The notes under the pieces were generated by a model, which ran no database searches, had not been told where the DNA came from, and was given only the letters and a program-made list of their open reading frames with translations. 58,388 nucleotides of DNA from Pseudomonas syringae (GTDB taxonomy: Bacteria; Pseudomonadota; Gammaproteobacteria; Pseudomonadales; Pseudomonadaceae): positions 1 through 58,388 of the forward strand of contig NZ_LGSI01000022.1 in NCBI RefSeq assembly GCF_001698815.1. Direction: 5' to 3'. The translations under genes were made by a program, and so were the position numbers. Within the stretch, counting starts at the first letter, position 1, and the number at the start of each line of letters is the position of its first letter. Of the stretch, positions 7,998-17,309 are shown piece after piece.

Positions 7998-8435
7998 TTA
8001 CTTCACATTAACCGTAATCGCCTTCGACTCGACCGACGGGTTGAGCGGGATGTGGCTCTTGTCGCCGACAATCAATTGCAAGGTGTGGCGACCCGGCGGC
8101 AAGGTGATTTCGGTTTCGGTCTGGCCTTTGCCGAAGTGGCGGATGTTATCGCTCACCGGCAACGGTGCGTTGGGGTCAGGCTGATCTTTTACGTCAATCA
8201 GCAAATGATGGTGCCCGGTATCGGGAACATCCACGCCCGCCGGCGCAACGCCCATGCCTTTAAGACCGAACTGAACCTTGAACGTACCCGGAACGGTGGA
8301 GCCGTCCTTGGGCGAGATAATGTAAACCTCGGCACCCGCAGGCGACGCGGTGTGCGGAACGTCGGCAGCATTGGCGAGAAGAGAGGCGCTCAGCAAGAGG
8401 CCCGCGAGAGCAGTTTTTACCAACAAGGTCTTCAT
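7998..8435 (-). CDS. Exported DUF4399 domain protein
   Basis: A 145-residue secreted protein of the DUF4399 family, function unknown. A Sec signal peptide is clear: MKTLLVKTALAGLLLSASLLANA with an ANA-AD cleavage site near residue 23. The mature part has the family core EVYIISPKDGSTVPGTFKVQFGLKGMGVAPAG, then a HHHLLIDV segment and LPPGRHTLQLIVGD. Together these suggest a small beta-sandwich with a histidine cluster that might bind metal (inference). The start is the ATG at 8435, preceded by TGGAGAA on the coding strand. Upstream ATG codons would add a charged extension ahead of the signal peptide. It stands alone. Confidence 0.85.
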   Translation of the reverse strand: MKTLLVKTALAGLLLSASLLANAADVPHTASPAGAEVYIISPKDGSTVPGTFKVQFGLKGMGVAPAGVDVPDTGHHHLLIDVKDQPDPNAPLPVSDNIRHFGKGQTETEITLPPGRHTLQLIVGDKSHIPLNPSVESKAITVNVK

Positions 8436-8600
8436 GTTTTCTCCAGGTTTTTTTATGAGACTCAGCCATCGGACCTTGGATCCGTGGCTTCGGCTCAAGC
8501 CGCGCGAGGCTCAAGCATGATCCTTACCATAGCGCGGGACTGGAGTTATGTTTGAACCAAGTGGCTTTATGTCAGAGATTTCATGTTGCAGCGGCGGCAA

Positions 8601-8978
8601 TCAAACCCCGCCCAGACGCCACGCGGCCAGACCGAGAATCGCCCAGCCAATCAAAAACGCCAGCCCGCCAAACGGCGTGATGATGCCCAGCTTGCTGACT
8701 CCGGTAAGCGTCAGCAGATAAAGGCTGCCGGAAAACAGCAGGATGCCGATGGCGAACGAGTAACCGGCCAGGGTCATCAAGCGGCCGGGAATCTGCGCCG
8801 CGAGCAACGCCACGCCCAGCAACGCCAGCGCATGCACCAACTGATAGAGCACGCCGGTATGGAAAATCGCCAGATATTCAGCGCTTAAGCGGTTTTTCAG
8901 GCCATGGGCAGCGAATGCACCGAGGGCCACGCCGGTGAAACCAAAGAAGGCGGCAAGCATTAAAAAGGTACGAAGCAT
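8601..8978 (-). CDS. DUF423 family inner-membrane protein (YgdD-like)
   Basis: A 125-residue polytopic membrane protein with four hydrophobic segments (about 2-22, 42-60, 70-90, 98-118). The N-terminal ML.TFLMLAAFFGFTGVALGAFAAHGLK motif is diagnostic of DUF423/YgdD, and GxxTPFGGLAFLIGW near the C-terminus is also typical. The function is unknown. The start ATG at 8978 is preceded by an AGTTCTCG stretch without a strong ribosome site. It is divergent from mtgA, with about 80 bp between starts. Confidence 0.88.
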   Translation of the reverse strand: MLRTFLMLAAFFGFTGVALGAFAAHGLKNRLSAEYLAIFHTGVLYQLVHALALLGVALLAAQIPGRLMTLAGYSFAIGILLFSGSLYLLTLTGVSKLGIITPFGGLAFLIGWAILGLAAWRLGGV

Positions 8979-9019
8979 CGAGAACTCCAGTCAAAAATCG
9001 TCCAAAGGCGCACGGTCTG

Positions 9020-9025
9020 TATAAT
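9020..9025 (+). promoter_or_regulatory. Candidate -10 element for mtgA
   Basis: A perfect TATAAT lies 33 bp before the mtgA ATG in the divergent DUF423-mtgA gap. There is no convincing -35. Confidence 0.45.
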
Positions 9026-9058
9026 GGCCCGCTCAACGGGTTCGGCCAAGCCATCTCT

Positions 9059-9769
9059 ATGCTGCGTTTAATTGTGCAACGGTTCATCAAAGGCCTGCTC
9101 TGGTTTGCAGCGGGTAGCGTCATTCTGGTTTTGATCTTCCGTTTCGTGCCACCCCCAGGCACTGCACTGATGGTCGAGCGCAAGGTTGAATCCTGGCTCG
9201 ACGGCCAGCCTATTGACCTGCAACGCGACTGGGAGCCTTGGGAAAAAATCTCCAACAACCTGAAAATTGCCGTGATTGCCGGTGAAGACCAGAAATTCGC
9301 CGAGCATTGGGGTTTTGACGTCGGTGCAATTCAGGCGGCCATCAGCCATAACGAGCTTGGCGGCTCCATTCGCGGCGCGAGCACCTTGAGCCAGCAGGTG
9401 TCGAAGAACCTGTTCCTGTGGTCCGGCCGCAGCTATGTGCGTAAAGGCCTGGAGGCGTGGTTCACCCTGTTGATCGAGATGCTCTGGTCCAAGGAGCGGA
9501 TTCTTGAGGTCTACCTGAACAGTGTCGAATGGGATGAAGGCGTGTTCGGCGCCCAAGCGGCGGCGCAGCACCACTTCGGCGTCAACGCCAGCGCCCTGTC
9601 CACGCAACAGGCGAGCTATCTGGCCGCCGTCCTGCCCAACCCCCGCAAATGGAGTGCAAGCCACCCGAGCAGCTACGTGCTGCGCCGTGCCGGCTGGATC
9701 CGCCAGCAAATGCGCCAGTTAGGCGGGGATGAGTATTTGACCGGGTTGAATCATAGCCGGACGTTTTGA
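9059..9769 (+). CDS. mtgA: Monofunctional biosynthetic peptidoglycan transglycosylase
   Basis: MtgA polymerises lipid II into glycan strands at the periplasmic face of the inner membrane. The 236-residue protein has an N-terminal anchor (about 8-28, GLLWFAAGSVILVLIFRFV) and then a GT51 domain. This shows AVIAGEDQKFAEHWGFD with the catalytic Glu (EDQxFxxHxGFD), GGSIRGASTLSQQVSKNLFL (G-AST-QQ-KN motif), and KERILEVYLNSVEWDEGVFG with the second Glu region. No transpeptidase domain follows, which separates it from class A PBPs. It is convergent with rpoH, with a bidirectional terminator between them. Confidence 0.96.
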   Translation: MLRLIVQRFIKGLLWFAAGSVILVLIFRFVPPPGTALMVERKVESWLDGQPIDLQRDWEPWEKISNNLKIAVIAGEDQKFAEHWGFDVGAIQAAISHNELGGSIRGASTLSQQVSKNLFLWSGRSYVRKGLEAWFTLLIEMLWSKERILEVYLNSVEWDEGVFGAQAAAQHHFGVNASALSTQQASYLAAVLPNPRKWSASHPSSYVLRRAGWIRQQMRQLGGDEYLTGLNHSRTF

Positions 9770-9789
9770 GCCCAAGCCTCGCTCCAACG
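9770..9789. repeat. Solo half REP, family B
   Basis: The right-arm end AAGCCTCGCTCCAACG directly follows the mtgA stop with no matching left arm, so it is a truncated REP remnant. Confidence 0.55.
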
Positions 9790-9805
9790 AAAATTGACAG
9801 CCAAT

Positions 9806-9834
9806 AAAAAACGCCCCATTCGGGGCGTTTTTTT
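9806..9834. terminator. Bidirectional intrinsic terminator between mtgA and rpoH
   Basis: The hairpin AAAACGCCCC / GGGGCGTTTT has a four-base loop, with an A run before and a T run after it, so it can terminate both convergent genes. Confidence 0.9.
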
Positions 9835-9847
9835 GTTCGGCTACCGC

Positions 9848-10702
9848 TTACGCAGCAATCGACAACTTGAGCTTGTTCATCGCGCTTTTTTCCAGCTGAC
9901 GAATACGCTCGGCGGAGACGTTGTACTTCTGCGCCAGGTCATGCAGCGTGGCTTTCTCTTCAGCCAGCCAGCGCTGATAGAGAATGTCGCGGCTGCGATC
10001 GTCCAGCACTTCCAGCGCCTGATGCAGATTGGCGGTGGAATTGTCGGTCCAGTCGGAATCCTCCAGCTGACGCGCCGGATCGTAACGGTGGTCTTCCAGA
10101 TAATTGGAAGGCGACTGGAACGCGCTGTCGTCGTCGGCTTCGGCTGCCGGGTCGAACGCCATGTCGTGACCGGTCAGACGACTTTCCATCTCGCGCACTT
10201 CACGTGGCTCGACACCGAGGCTTTCCGCCACGCGATGCACTTCTTCATTGTTCAGCCAGGCCAGACGTTTCTTCTGGCTGCGCAGATTGAAGAACAGCTT
10301 GCGCTGTGCCTTGGTGGTCGCGACCTTGACGATGCGCCAGTTGCGCAGGATGAACTCGTGGATTTCCGCCTTGATCCAGTGAACGGCGAAGGAAACCAGA
10401 CGCACACCCATCTCCGGGTTGAAGCGTTTCACGGCTTTCATCAGGCCAACGTTGCCTTCCTGGATCAGGTCAGCCTGGGCCAGACCGTAGCCGGAATAGC
10501 TGCGTGCGATGTGCACGACAAAACGCAGGTGGGCGAGGACCATCTGCCGAGCCGCCCCCAAATCCTGCTCATAATACAAACTCTCAGCCAGTTCACGCTC
10601 CTGCTCCGGCGTCAGCAAAGGGATGCTGTTCACGGTGTGCACATAGGCTTCCAGGTTTGCGCCTGGGGCTAATGCATAGACAGGTTGCAAAGAAGTGGTC
10701 AT
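9848..10702 (-). CDS. rpoH: Heat-shock sigma factor sigma-32
   Basis: RpoH directs RNA polymerase to heat-shock promoters. The 284 residues match the family. Region 1.2-2 includes [37 protein letters not shown] and [20 protein letters not shown]. Region 2.4 has [29 protein letters not shown]. The RpoH box [14 protein letters not shown] is present (about 132-145). Region 4.2 is [27 protein letters not shown]. The start is the ATG at 10702, preceded by a TCGGAGG ribosome site. It lies downstream of ftsYEX in the same direction but with about 200 bp and a REP between, so it is separately transcribed. Confidence 0.97.
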   Translation of the reverse strand: MTTSLQPVYALAPGANLEAYVHTVNSIPLLTPEQERELAESLYYEQDLGAARQMVLAHLRFVVHIARSYSGYGLAQADLIQEGNVGLMKAVKRFNPEMGVRLVSFAVHWIKAEIHEFILRNWRIVKVATTKAQRKLFFNLRSQKKRLAWLNNEEVHRVAESLGVEPREVREMESRLTGHDMAFDPAAEADDDSAFQSPSNYLEDHRYDPARQLEDSDWTDNSTANLHQALEVLDDRSRDILYQRWLAEEKATLHDLAQKYNVSAERIRQLEKSAMNKLKLSIAA

Positions 10703-10813
10703 ACGAAACGATACCTCCGACACATGACTCGTGCAGTTCAGCACTGCGAAATTGACCGGGAACCGCTAGACAAGTTCCCTAACCAAACCGCGCTCCCTCT
10801 TGGGAATACGCTA

Positions 10814-10888
10814 TGTAGGAAGCGGCTTTAGCCGCAAGGGCCGCGAGAGCCGCGTTTTCACGTGCTCCCGGCTAAAGCCGGTCCTACA
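10814..10888. repeat. REP inverted repeat, family C with a divergent left arm
   Basis: The left arm core GCGGCTTTAGCCGC pairs with the right arm core CCGGCTAAAGCCGG. Each arm is perfectly palindromic, but they differ from each other at the outer GC pairs. It lies between ftsX and rpoH. Confidence 0.8.
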
Positions 10889-10910
10889 TCGTCAATAGAT
10901 GAAGAAAAAT

Positions 10911-11942
10911 TTACCGAGGTGCCAACTCACTCAAATGGCGTGCTACTGCAATCCACGCACCGATATACCCCAAGAGCACCGCTCCAAGCAAGAGCGAAAG
11001 GCCATCTGCAAGCGGAACACCGGCCAGCGCGAAGTCACTTCCATACAGCCCGGCCAGCCCGACAACCGCGTCGTTGAGCCAGTCTAGACCAAAAGCCAGA
11101 ACCCCCCAAGACAGAAACCCTGCCCCGAGACCATACAATGCGCCCATATAAAGGAAAGGACGCCGTACATAACTATCGGTGCCGCCAACCAGTTTAATGA
11201 CCTCAATTTCCGTGCGTCGGTTCTCAATGTGCAGACGAATGGTGTTACCAATCACCAGCAGCAAGGCCAGAACCAGTAGGACAGTCAGGCCAAACACAAA
11301 GCGGTCGCCCAGTTTCAGGATCGCCGCCAGACGCTCGACCCAGACCAGATCCAGTTGGGCCTGCTGCACCTTCGGCATTTCCGCCAGACGGGTGCGCAGT
11401 GCTTCCAGCGCGGGCTTGTCGACTTCGTTCGGCGTGACCAGCACGACGCCCGGCAACGGGTTTTCCGGCAACTCCTTGAGCGCCTCGCCCAGCCCCGATT
11501 GCTGCTGAAATTCGGTCAAGGCCTGCTCGCGGCTGATGTATTCAGCGTCGGCAACCCCCGGCATCAGCTTGATTTCATCGCGCAGCTTGTCGCCTTCGCT
11601 GGCGCTGGCATCGAGCTTGAGGTACAGCGAAATCTGCGCCGCCCGCTGCCAGGAACCGCCGAGACGCTCGACGTTGTTCAACAGCAACGACAGGCCCATC
11701 GGCAGGCTCAAGGCGATCGCCATGACCAGACAGGTAAAGAAGCTGCCAATCGGCTGCTTGCCCAGACGGCGCAAACTGTCGGCCAGACTGGAGCGATGGC
11801 TTTCCAGCCAGGCATTGAACAGCGTGCCGAAATCCGGTCCGTCGTCATCGTGGCTGTTTTTCTTGGGTTTTTTCTGTGGCGTCGGTTCGGCGGCTTTTGG
11901 CGCGACGCGATCGGAAACCTTGGACGAACGTGTGGCACTCAT
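10911..11942 (-). CDS. ftsX: Cell-division ABC transporter-like membrane protein FtsX
   Basis: FtsX partners FtsE at the divisome and transmits ATPase cycles to periplasmic activators of cell-wall amidases. The 343-residue protein has a Lys/Pro-rich cytosolic N-terminus (about 1-60). TM1 follows (SFFTCLVMAIALSLPMGLSLLL). A large periplasmic loop begins SLYLKLDASASEGDKL. Three TM segments follow the loop: VFGLTVLLVLALLLVIGNTI, PFLYMGALYGLGAGFLSWGVLAFGL, and a last one around LLLGAVLLGYIGAWIAV. Its start overlaps the ftsE stop by 4 bp, and the order is ftsY-ftsE-ftsX. Confidence 0.96.
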   Translation of the reverse strand: MSATRSSKVSDRVAPKAAEPTPQKKPKKNSHDDDGPDFGTLFNAWLESHRSSLADSLRRLGKQPIGSFFTCLVMAIALSLPMGLSLLLNNVERLGGSWQRAAQISLYLKLDASASEGDKLRDEIKLMPGVADAEYISREQALTEFQQQSGLGEALKELPENPLPGVVLVTPNEVDKPALEALRTRLAEMPKVQQAQLDLVWVERLAAILKLGDRFVFGLTVLLVLALLLVIGNTIRLHIENRRTEIEVIKLVGGTDSYVRRPFLYMGALYGLGAGFLSWGVLAFGLDWLNDAVVGLAGLYGSDFALAGVPLADGLSLLLGAVLLGYIGAWIAVARHLSELAPR

Positions 11943-12610
11943 ACCCCAGCCTCCCCGTCGCCGATCAAACGACCGCGTTGCAAGGTCAGCATGCGATGGC
12001 GCATGCGGGCGATCAGCGCCAGGTCGTGACTGGCAATCAGCACGCTGGTGCCCAGCCGGTTGATGTCTTCAAACACGCCCATGATTTCCGCCGCCAGGCG
12101 TGGATCGAGGTTACCGGTCGGTTCATCGGCCAGCAGCAAAGCCGGGCGATGAACGATGGCGCGGGCGATACCGACGCGTTGCTGTTGACCGGTGGACAGA
12201 TCGCCGGGGTACAAGTCGGTCTTGTCCGACAGCGCCACACGCTCCAGCGCGGAATCGACGCGCTTGTTGATCTCGGCCTTGGACAAGCCAAGAATCTGCA
12301 ACGGCAAGGCGATGTTGTTGAACACGGTGCGATCAAACAGTAACTGGTGGTTCTGGAACACCACGCCGATCTGCCGACGCAAAAACGGGATCTGCGCCGT
12401 GGTGATCTGGCCCAGATCTTGACCGGCCAGCAGCAGTTTGCCCGTGGTCGGGCGCTCCATGGCCAGCAGCAGGCGCAACAAGGTGCTTTTGCCCGCACCG
12501 GAGTGACCGGTGACAAACAAGAATTCACCGCGACGTACTCGAAAGCTCAGCTCATGCAAGCCGACGTGTCCGTTCGGATAGCGTTTACCGACCTGTTCGA
12601 AACGAATCAT
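11939..12610 (-). CDS. ftsE: Cell-division ATP-binding protein FtsE
   Basis: FtsE is the ATPase of the FtsEX divisome complex. The 223 residues carry the Walker A GHSGAGKST (about 36-44), Q-loop region FQNHQLLFDRTVFNN, ABC signature LSTGQQQRVGIARAI, Walker B LLLADEPTGNLD and the H-loop His in IASHD. It overlaps ftsY by 4 bp at its start and ftsX by 4 bp at its end, consistent with translational coupling. Confidence 0.97.
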   Translation of the reverse strand: MIRFEQVGKRYPNGHVGLHELSFRVRRGEFLFVTGHSGAGKSTLLRLLLAMERPTTGKLLLAGQDLGQITTAQIPFLRRQIGVVFQNHQLLFDRTVFNNIALPLQILGLSKAEINKRVDSALERVALSDKTDLYPGDLSTGQQQRVGIARAIVHRPALLLADEPTGNLDPRLAAEIMGVFEDINRLGTSVLIASHDLALIARMRHRMLTLQRGRLIGDGEAGV

Positions 12611-14127
12611 GTGCGCTCCCGCTCCGCAAACAGAGCCTGGACAAAGGGTTCGGCTTCAAAGGTGCGCAGGTCATCAATGCCCTCGCCCACGCCGATGTAA
12701 CGAATCGGCAGCCCGAACTGCTTGGCCAGCGCGAAAATCACGCCGCCCTTGGCGGTGCCGTCGAGCTTGGTCAAGGCCAGACCGGTCAGGGTCACGGTTT
12801 GATGGAACTGTTTGGCCTGGTTGATGGCGTTCTGCCCGGTGCCGGCATCGAGTACCAACAGCACTTCGTGCGGCGCGTCGGCGTCGAGCTTGCCCATGAC
12901 CCGGCGAACCTTTTTCAGTTCTTCCATCAGGTTGTCTTTGGTGTGCAGACGCCCGGCGGTGTCAGCGATCAACACGTCGATACCACGGGCCTTGGCAGCC
13001 TGCACGGCATCGAAGATCACCGAAGCGGAATCCGCGCCGGTGTGTTGGGCGATGACCGGAATATTGTTGCGCTCACCCCAAACCTGCAATTGCTCGACAG
13101 CCGCAGCGCGGAAGGTATCGCCCGCGGCCAGCATGACTTTCTTGCCTTCCAGCTGCAGCTTCTTGGCCAGCTTGCCGATGGTCGTGGTCTTGCCCGCGCC
13201 ATTGACGCCGACCACCAGAATCACGAACGGTCGGCGGCTGCTGTCGATGATCAGCGGTTGCTCAACCGGCTTGAGCAGCGCGGCCAGCTCGGCCTGCAAG
13301 GATTTGTACAGCGCGTCGGCATCGGTCAGCTGCTTGCGCGCGACCTTCTGCGTCAGGCTTTGAATGATCACACCCGTGGCTTCGACACCGACATCGGCGG
13401 TCAGCAGGCGGGTTTCGATTTCTTCGAGCAGATCATCGTCGATGACTTTTTTGCCAAGAAACAGGCTGGCCATGCCTTCGCCGAGACTGGCGCTGGTTTT
13501 CGACAGGCCTTGCTTGAGGCGGGCAAAGAAACCAGCTTTGGCCGCTTCGGTCACGGGCACGACGGCTGGTGGCGCAGGTTCTGGCTCTGGCGCGACGACA
13601 ACTGGCGCGATCACCGGCGCAACCGGGACGATCACCGGCGCTACGGCGACTGGTTCTGGTTCCGGGACTGGCTCTGGCTCTGGCTCTGGAACGATGGTCG
13701 ACTCGGGCTCAACCATTGGCACGTCAATTCGCGGCTCTGGCTGCGGCTCAGGAGTCGGCGCTGGCTGCGGATGGAAAACCACCGGCGGCGCGATTGGCGG
13801 CGTAACGTGCGGCTCAAGCTCGTCGATCAGCGCCACTGACTCTTCGGCAACCGGCAAGGTCAGCCACGGCTGGGACTGCGCAGGCGGATTGATCGGCTGC
13901 GGCTCAGCGTGGAAGGCTTCGCGCACAGGTTCAGGCGTCGCCGCCGGGACGAACTGCGGCTCAGCGACCAGCGGAGTCGATTCGACAATCGGCTCAGGCG
14001 TAGCTGTGGGTAAGTCTTGTGGCTGTTCGACTACGGTTTCCTGCGGCTTCTTGCGCAGCCATCCGAACAGGCCTTTCTTCTCGCCAGCCGGGGCTGGGTT
14101 CTTCTTGTCGTCGTTGGAACCAAACAT
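12607..14127 (-). CDS. ftsY: Signal-recognition-particle receptor FtsY
   Basis: FtsY is the SRP receptor GTPase that docks translating ribosomes at the inner membrane. The 506 residues fall into three parts. First is a short basic start (KKGLFGWLRKKPQ). Next is a long Pro/Glu/Val-rich acidic A domain (about 35-210) made of low-complexity runs such as PEPEPVPEPEPV. Last is the NG domain (about 215-506), with G1 GVNGAGKTTTIGKLAKK, DTFRAAAVEQLQVW, G3 DTAGRLHTKDNLMEEL, G4 TKLDGTAKGG and a C-terminal VGEGIDDLRTFEAEPFVQALF. It is first in the ftsYEX operon. The codon-repetitive A domain is a likely site of length variation between strains. Confidence 0.97.
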   Translation of the reverse strand: MFGSNDDKKNPAPAGEKKGLFGWLRKKPQETVVEQPQDLPTATPEPIVESTPLVAEPQFVPAATPEPVREAFHAEPQPINPPAQSQPWLTLPVAEESVALIDELEPHVTPPIAPPVVFHPQPAPTPEPQPEPRIDVPMVEPESTIVPEPEPEPVPEPEPVAVAPVIVPVAPVIAPVVVAPEPEPAPPAVVPVTEAAKAGFFARLKQGLSKTSASLGEGMASLFLGKKVIDDDLLEEIETRLLTADVGVEATGVIIQSLTQKVARKQLTDADALYKSLQAELAALLKPVEQPLIIDSSRRPFVILVVGVNGAGKTTTIGKLAKKLQLEGKKVMLAAGDTFRAAAVEQLQVWGERNNIPVIAQHTGADSASVIFDAVQAAKARGIDVLIADTAGRLHTKDNLMEELKKVRRVMGKLDADAPHEVLLVLDAGTGQNAINQAKQFHQTVTLTGLALTKLDGTAKGGVIFALAKQFGLPIRYIGVGEGIDDLRTFEAEPFVQALFAERERT

Positions 14128-14250
14128 GGAGGACGGCTATCTCAAGGTAGCGACGCGCCAGAGCGGCGCCTCTGAAAATTCTGACATGCAAAACAGACTA
14201 CTTTTGCGACTGCTTGTTCAGCTGCCCGCCGAGCATAATCCGCAACTCAC

Positions 14251-14339
14251 TGTAGGAGCGAGCTTGCTCGCGATTCGATTTATCAGGCGAAGAGCTCATC
14301 GACCGACTTAGCGCTATCGCGAGCAAGCTCGCTCCTACA
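14251..14339. repeat. REP inverted repeat, family D
   Basis: The left core GCGAGCTTGCTCGC and right core GCGAGCAAGCTCGC are flanked by GTAGGA and TCCTAC, with near-perfect 25-bp complementary arms. The 354-bp ftsY-M16 gap (14128-14481) holds this repeat. I see no gene in it, and the divergent promoters must lie around it. Confidence 0.85.
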
Positions 14340-14481
14340 GGGATGGTCAGCTACGTGACAGCCCGGCAACACAGTTGCTGAATCATTGTAATGGTCGCAG
14401 AGCACACGGATCGCTATCCTAACACCCCCGCGCCCGCCGACGCTAAGTTCACGCGGGCCGTCCTACAGGTTCAAATTACGA

Positions 14482-15834
14482 ATGAATGCTTTAGCCCGCC
14501 GCGCCGCAGGCCTGCTGCTCAGCACAATTTGTCTGCCCCTGACAGTATTGGCCGCCGACCCGCAACCTACCCATGAATTCATGCTCGAGAACGGCCTCAA
14601 AGTGGTCGTGCGCGAAGACCACCGCGCTCCGGTGGTGGTTTCGCAGGTCTGGTACAAAGTCGGCTCCAGCTACGAGACGCCCGGCCAGACCGGTTTGTCC
14701 CACGCGCTGGAACACATGATGTTCAAAGGCAGCTCCAAAGCAGGTCCGGGCGAAGCCTCGTTGATCCTGCGGGATCTGGGCGCCGAAGAAAACGCGTTCA
14801 CCAGCGACGACTACACCGCTTATTACCAGGTCCTGGCCCGCGACCGCCTGAGCGTTGCCTTCGAGCTGGAAGCCGACCGCATGGCCAGCCTCAAGCTGCC
14901 GGCCGACGAGTTCAGCCGCGAAATCGAAGTCATCAAGGAAGAGCGTCGCCTGCGCACCGACGACAAGCCGAACGCCAAGGCCTATGAACGCTTCAAGGCC
15001 ATGGCTTACCCGGCCAGCGGCTACCACACGCCCACCATCGGCTGGATGGCTGACCTCGAACGCATGAAAGTCGAGGAGCTGCGCCACTGGTATGAATCCT
15101 GGTACGTGCCGAACAACGCCACGCTGGTGGTGGTCGGTGATGTAAACCCGGAAGAGGTCAAAGCCCTGGCCGAACGCTTCTTCGGTCCGATCCCGCGTCG
15201 TGACGTACCGCCATCGAAAAAACCGCTGGAACTGGCGGAGCCGGGCGAACGACTGATCACGCTGCATGTGCAGACGCAGATGCCAAGCCTGATGTACGGC
15301 TTCAACGTGCCGAGCCTGGCCACCGCTGAAGACCCGCGTTCGGTCAACGCCCTGCGCCTGATCGCTGCCCTGCTCGACGGCGGCTACAGCGCGCGCATCC
15401 CGTCGCGCCTGGAACGTGGCGAAGAACTGGTCTCCGGCGCTTCGTCCAACTACGACGCGTTCGCCCGTGGCGACAGCCTGTTCATGATCAGCGCTACGCC
15501 CAACATGCAGAAGAAAAAAACCCTGGCCAACGTGGAAGCTGGCATCTGGAAACTGCTCAACGAGCTGAAAACCAAGCCGCCTTCTGCTGAAGAGCTGGAA
15601 CGGGTCCGCGCGCAGGTTATCGCCGGGCTGGTCTACGAGCGCGACTCCATCACCAGTCAGGCCAGCACCATCGGCGAGCTGGAAACCGTCGGACTGTCGT
15701 GGAAGTTGATCGACGAAGAGCTGGCATCCCTGCAAAGCGTCACCCCGGCCGATATCCAGAAGGCCGCTAGCACTTATTTCACCCGTGAGCGCCTCAGCGT
15801 TGCGCACGTTCTGCCTGAGGAGAAAGCAAAATGA
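14482..15834 (+). CDS. M16 family zinc metallopeptidase (active subunit)
   Basis: A 450-residue exported M16 (insulinase/pitrilysin-like) peptidase. The signal peptide (about 1-25) ends LTVLAA. The inverted zinc motif HALEH is at residues 74-78. The third zinc-ligand Glu lies in the downstream EIEVIKEERRLR region. A second M16 half (from about residue 190, WYVPNNATLVVVGDVNPEEVKALAERFFG) completes the clam-shell unit. The next gene encodes a partner lacking the zinc motif, and the two overlap by 4 bp, so a heterodimeric periplasmic peptidase is likely. Its substrate is unknown. It forms an operon with the partner and rsmD. Confidence 0.92.
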   Translation: MNALARRAAGLLLSTICLPLTVLAADPQPTHEFMLENGLKVVVREDHRAPVVVSQVWYKVGSSYETPGQTGLSHALEHMMFKGSSKAGPGEASLILRDLGAEENAFTSDDYTAYYQVLARDRLSVAFELEADRMASLKLPADEFSREIEVIKEERRLRTDDKPNAKAYERFKAMAYPASGYHTPTIGWMADLERMKVEELRHWYESWYVPNNATLVVVGDVNPEEVKALAERFFGPIPRRDVPPSKKPLELAEPGERLITLHVQTQMPSLMYGFNVPSLATAEDPRSVNALRLIAALLDGGYSARIPSRLERGEELVSGASSNYDAFARGDSLFMISATPNMQKKKTLANVEAGIWKLLNELKTKPPSAEELERVRAQVIAGLVYERDSITSQASTIGELETVGLSWKLIDEELASLQSVTPADIQKAASTYFTRERLSVAHVLPEEKAK

Positions 15835-17309
15835 GTGAGCGCAACGGCCCACGTAATACGCTGTTTGGTCTGTTGTTGAGCACCGGACTCAGTGTTTTCG
15901 CCGCACAAACGGTGCTTGCCGAAGATGCAGTCAAAACCGACGCTCCCGCGCAACCTGCACTGCAATCGCTGAAAGAGCTCGACGGCAAGGCACCCGCTCG
16001 ACGCGCCCTGAACATCCAGACCTGGAAAACCGCCGAAGGCGCGAAAGTCCTGTTCGTCGAAGCCCGCGAGCTGCCGATGTTTGATCTGCGCCTGACCTTT
16101 GCCGCTGGCAGCAGTCAGGATCAGGCCACGCCCGGTATTGCCGTGCTGACCAACGCGATGCTCAACGAAGGCGTCAAAGGCAAGGACGTCAGCGCCATCG
16201 CTGAAGGTTTCGAAGGTCTGGGCGCTGATTTCAGCAACGGAGCCTATCGCGACATGGCCGTGGCTTCGGTCCGCAGCCTGAGCACAGCGGATAAGCGCGA
16301 ACCTGCGCTGAAGCTGTTTTCCGAAGTGGTCGGCAAGCCTACCTTCCCGGCCGATTCGCTGGCGCGGATCAAGAACCAGTTGCTGGCCAGCTTCGAGTAC
16401 CAGAAGCAGAACCCCGGCGCGCTGGCGGGCAAAGAGCTGTTCAAGCGCCTGTACGGTGATCACCCTTACGGCCATCCAAGCGAAGGCACCGCGCAGACCA
16501 TCACGCCGATCACCCTGGCGCAGCTCAAGGCCTTCCACGCCAAGGCTTATGCCGCTGGCAATACGGTAATTGCCCTGGTGGGCGATTTGTCCCGCGACGA
16601 AGCGCAAGCCATTGCCGCGCAGGTCTCGGCATCACTGCCAAAAGGCCCGGCGCTGGCGAAACTGCCAACGCCTGTTGAGCCCAAGGCCGGGGAAACGCAT
16701 ATCGAGTTCCCGTCCAAGCAGACTCACCTGATGCTCGCGCAGCTGGGCATCGACCGTAACGATCCGGATTTCGCCGCGCTTTCACTGGGCAATTCGGTAC
16801 TCGGCGGTGGTGGCTTCGGAAGCCGACTGATGACCGAAGTGCGTGAGAAGCGCGGCCTGACCTACGGCATTTCCTCGGGTTTTACCCCGATGCAGGCCCA
16901 GGGCCCGTTCATGATAGGTCTGCAGACCCGCGCCGAACTCAGCGAAAACACGCTGAAACTGGTGCAGGACATCGTGCGCGACTTCCTCGCCAACGGCCCG
17001 ACCCAGAAAGAACTCGACGACGCCAAGCGCGAGCTGTCCGGCAGCTTCCCGCTGTCCACCGCCAGCAACTCGGCTATCGTTGGGCAATTGGGCGCCATCG
17101 GCTTTTATGACCTGCCGCTGACCTTCCTCGAAGACTTCATGACCCAATCACAGGAAGTCACCGTCGAGCAGGTCAAGGCCGCCATGAGCAAACACTTGAG
17201 CGCAGACAAGATGGTTATCGTCACTGCCGGGCCGACGGTCCCGCAGCAACCACTGCCGCCACCTACCGAAAAACCCGCAGAGCGACCTCTTGGGGTCCCG
17301 GAGCATTAA
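15831..17309 (+). CDS. M16 family peptidase homologue without zinc motif (partner subunit)
   Basis: A 492-residue M16-fold protein with an N-terminal signal (LFGLLLSTGLSVFAAQTVLAED). Where the active paralogue has HALEH, the aligned segment reads VLTNAMLNEG, so both His ligands and the catalytic Glu are missing. The C-terminal half is well preserved (GGGGFGSRLMTEVREKRGLTYGISSGF), the part that binds substrate in two-subunit M16 enzymes. The Pro-rich tail is PQQPLPPPTEKPAERPLG. The start ATG overlaps the active-subunit stop by 4 bp, and its stop overlaps the rsmD ATG by 1 bp. It probably forms the non-catalytic half of a heterodimer, as known for other paired M16 proteins. Confidence 0.9.
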   Translation: MSERNGPRNTLFGLLLSTGLSVFAAQTVLAEDAVKTDAPAQPALQSLKELDGKAPARRALNIQTWKTAEGAKVLFVEARELPMFDLRLTFAAGSSQDQATPGIAVLTNAMLNEGVKGKDVSAIAEGFEGLGADFSNGAYRDMAVASVRSLSTADKREPALKLFSEVVGKPTFPADSLARIKNQLLASFEYQKQNPGALAGKELFKRLYGDHPYGHPSEGTAQTITPITLAQLKAFHAKAYAAGNTVIALVGDLSRDEAQAIAAQVSASLPKGPALAKLPTPVEPKAGETHIEFPSKQTHLMLAQLGIDRNDPDFAALSLGNSVLGGGGFGSRLMTEVREKRGLTYGISSGFTPMQAQGPFMIGLQTRAELSENTLKLVQDIVRDFLANGPTQKELDDAKRELSGSFPLSTASNSAIVGQLGAIGFYDLPLTFLEDFMTQSQEVTVEQVKAAMSKHLSADKMVIVTAGPTVPQQPLPPPTEKPAERPLGVPEH

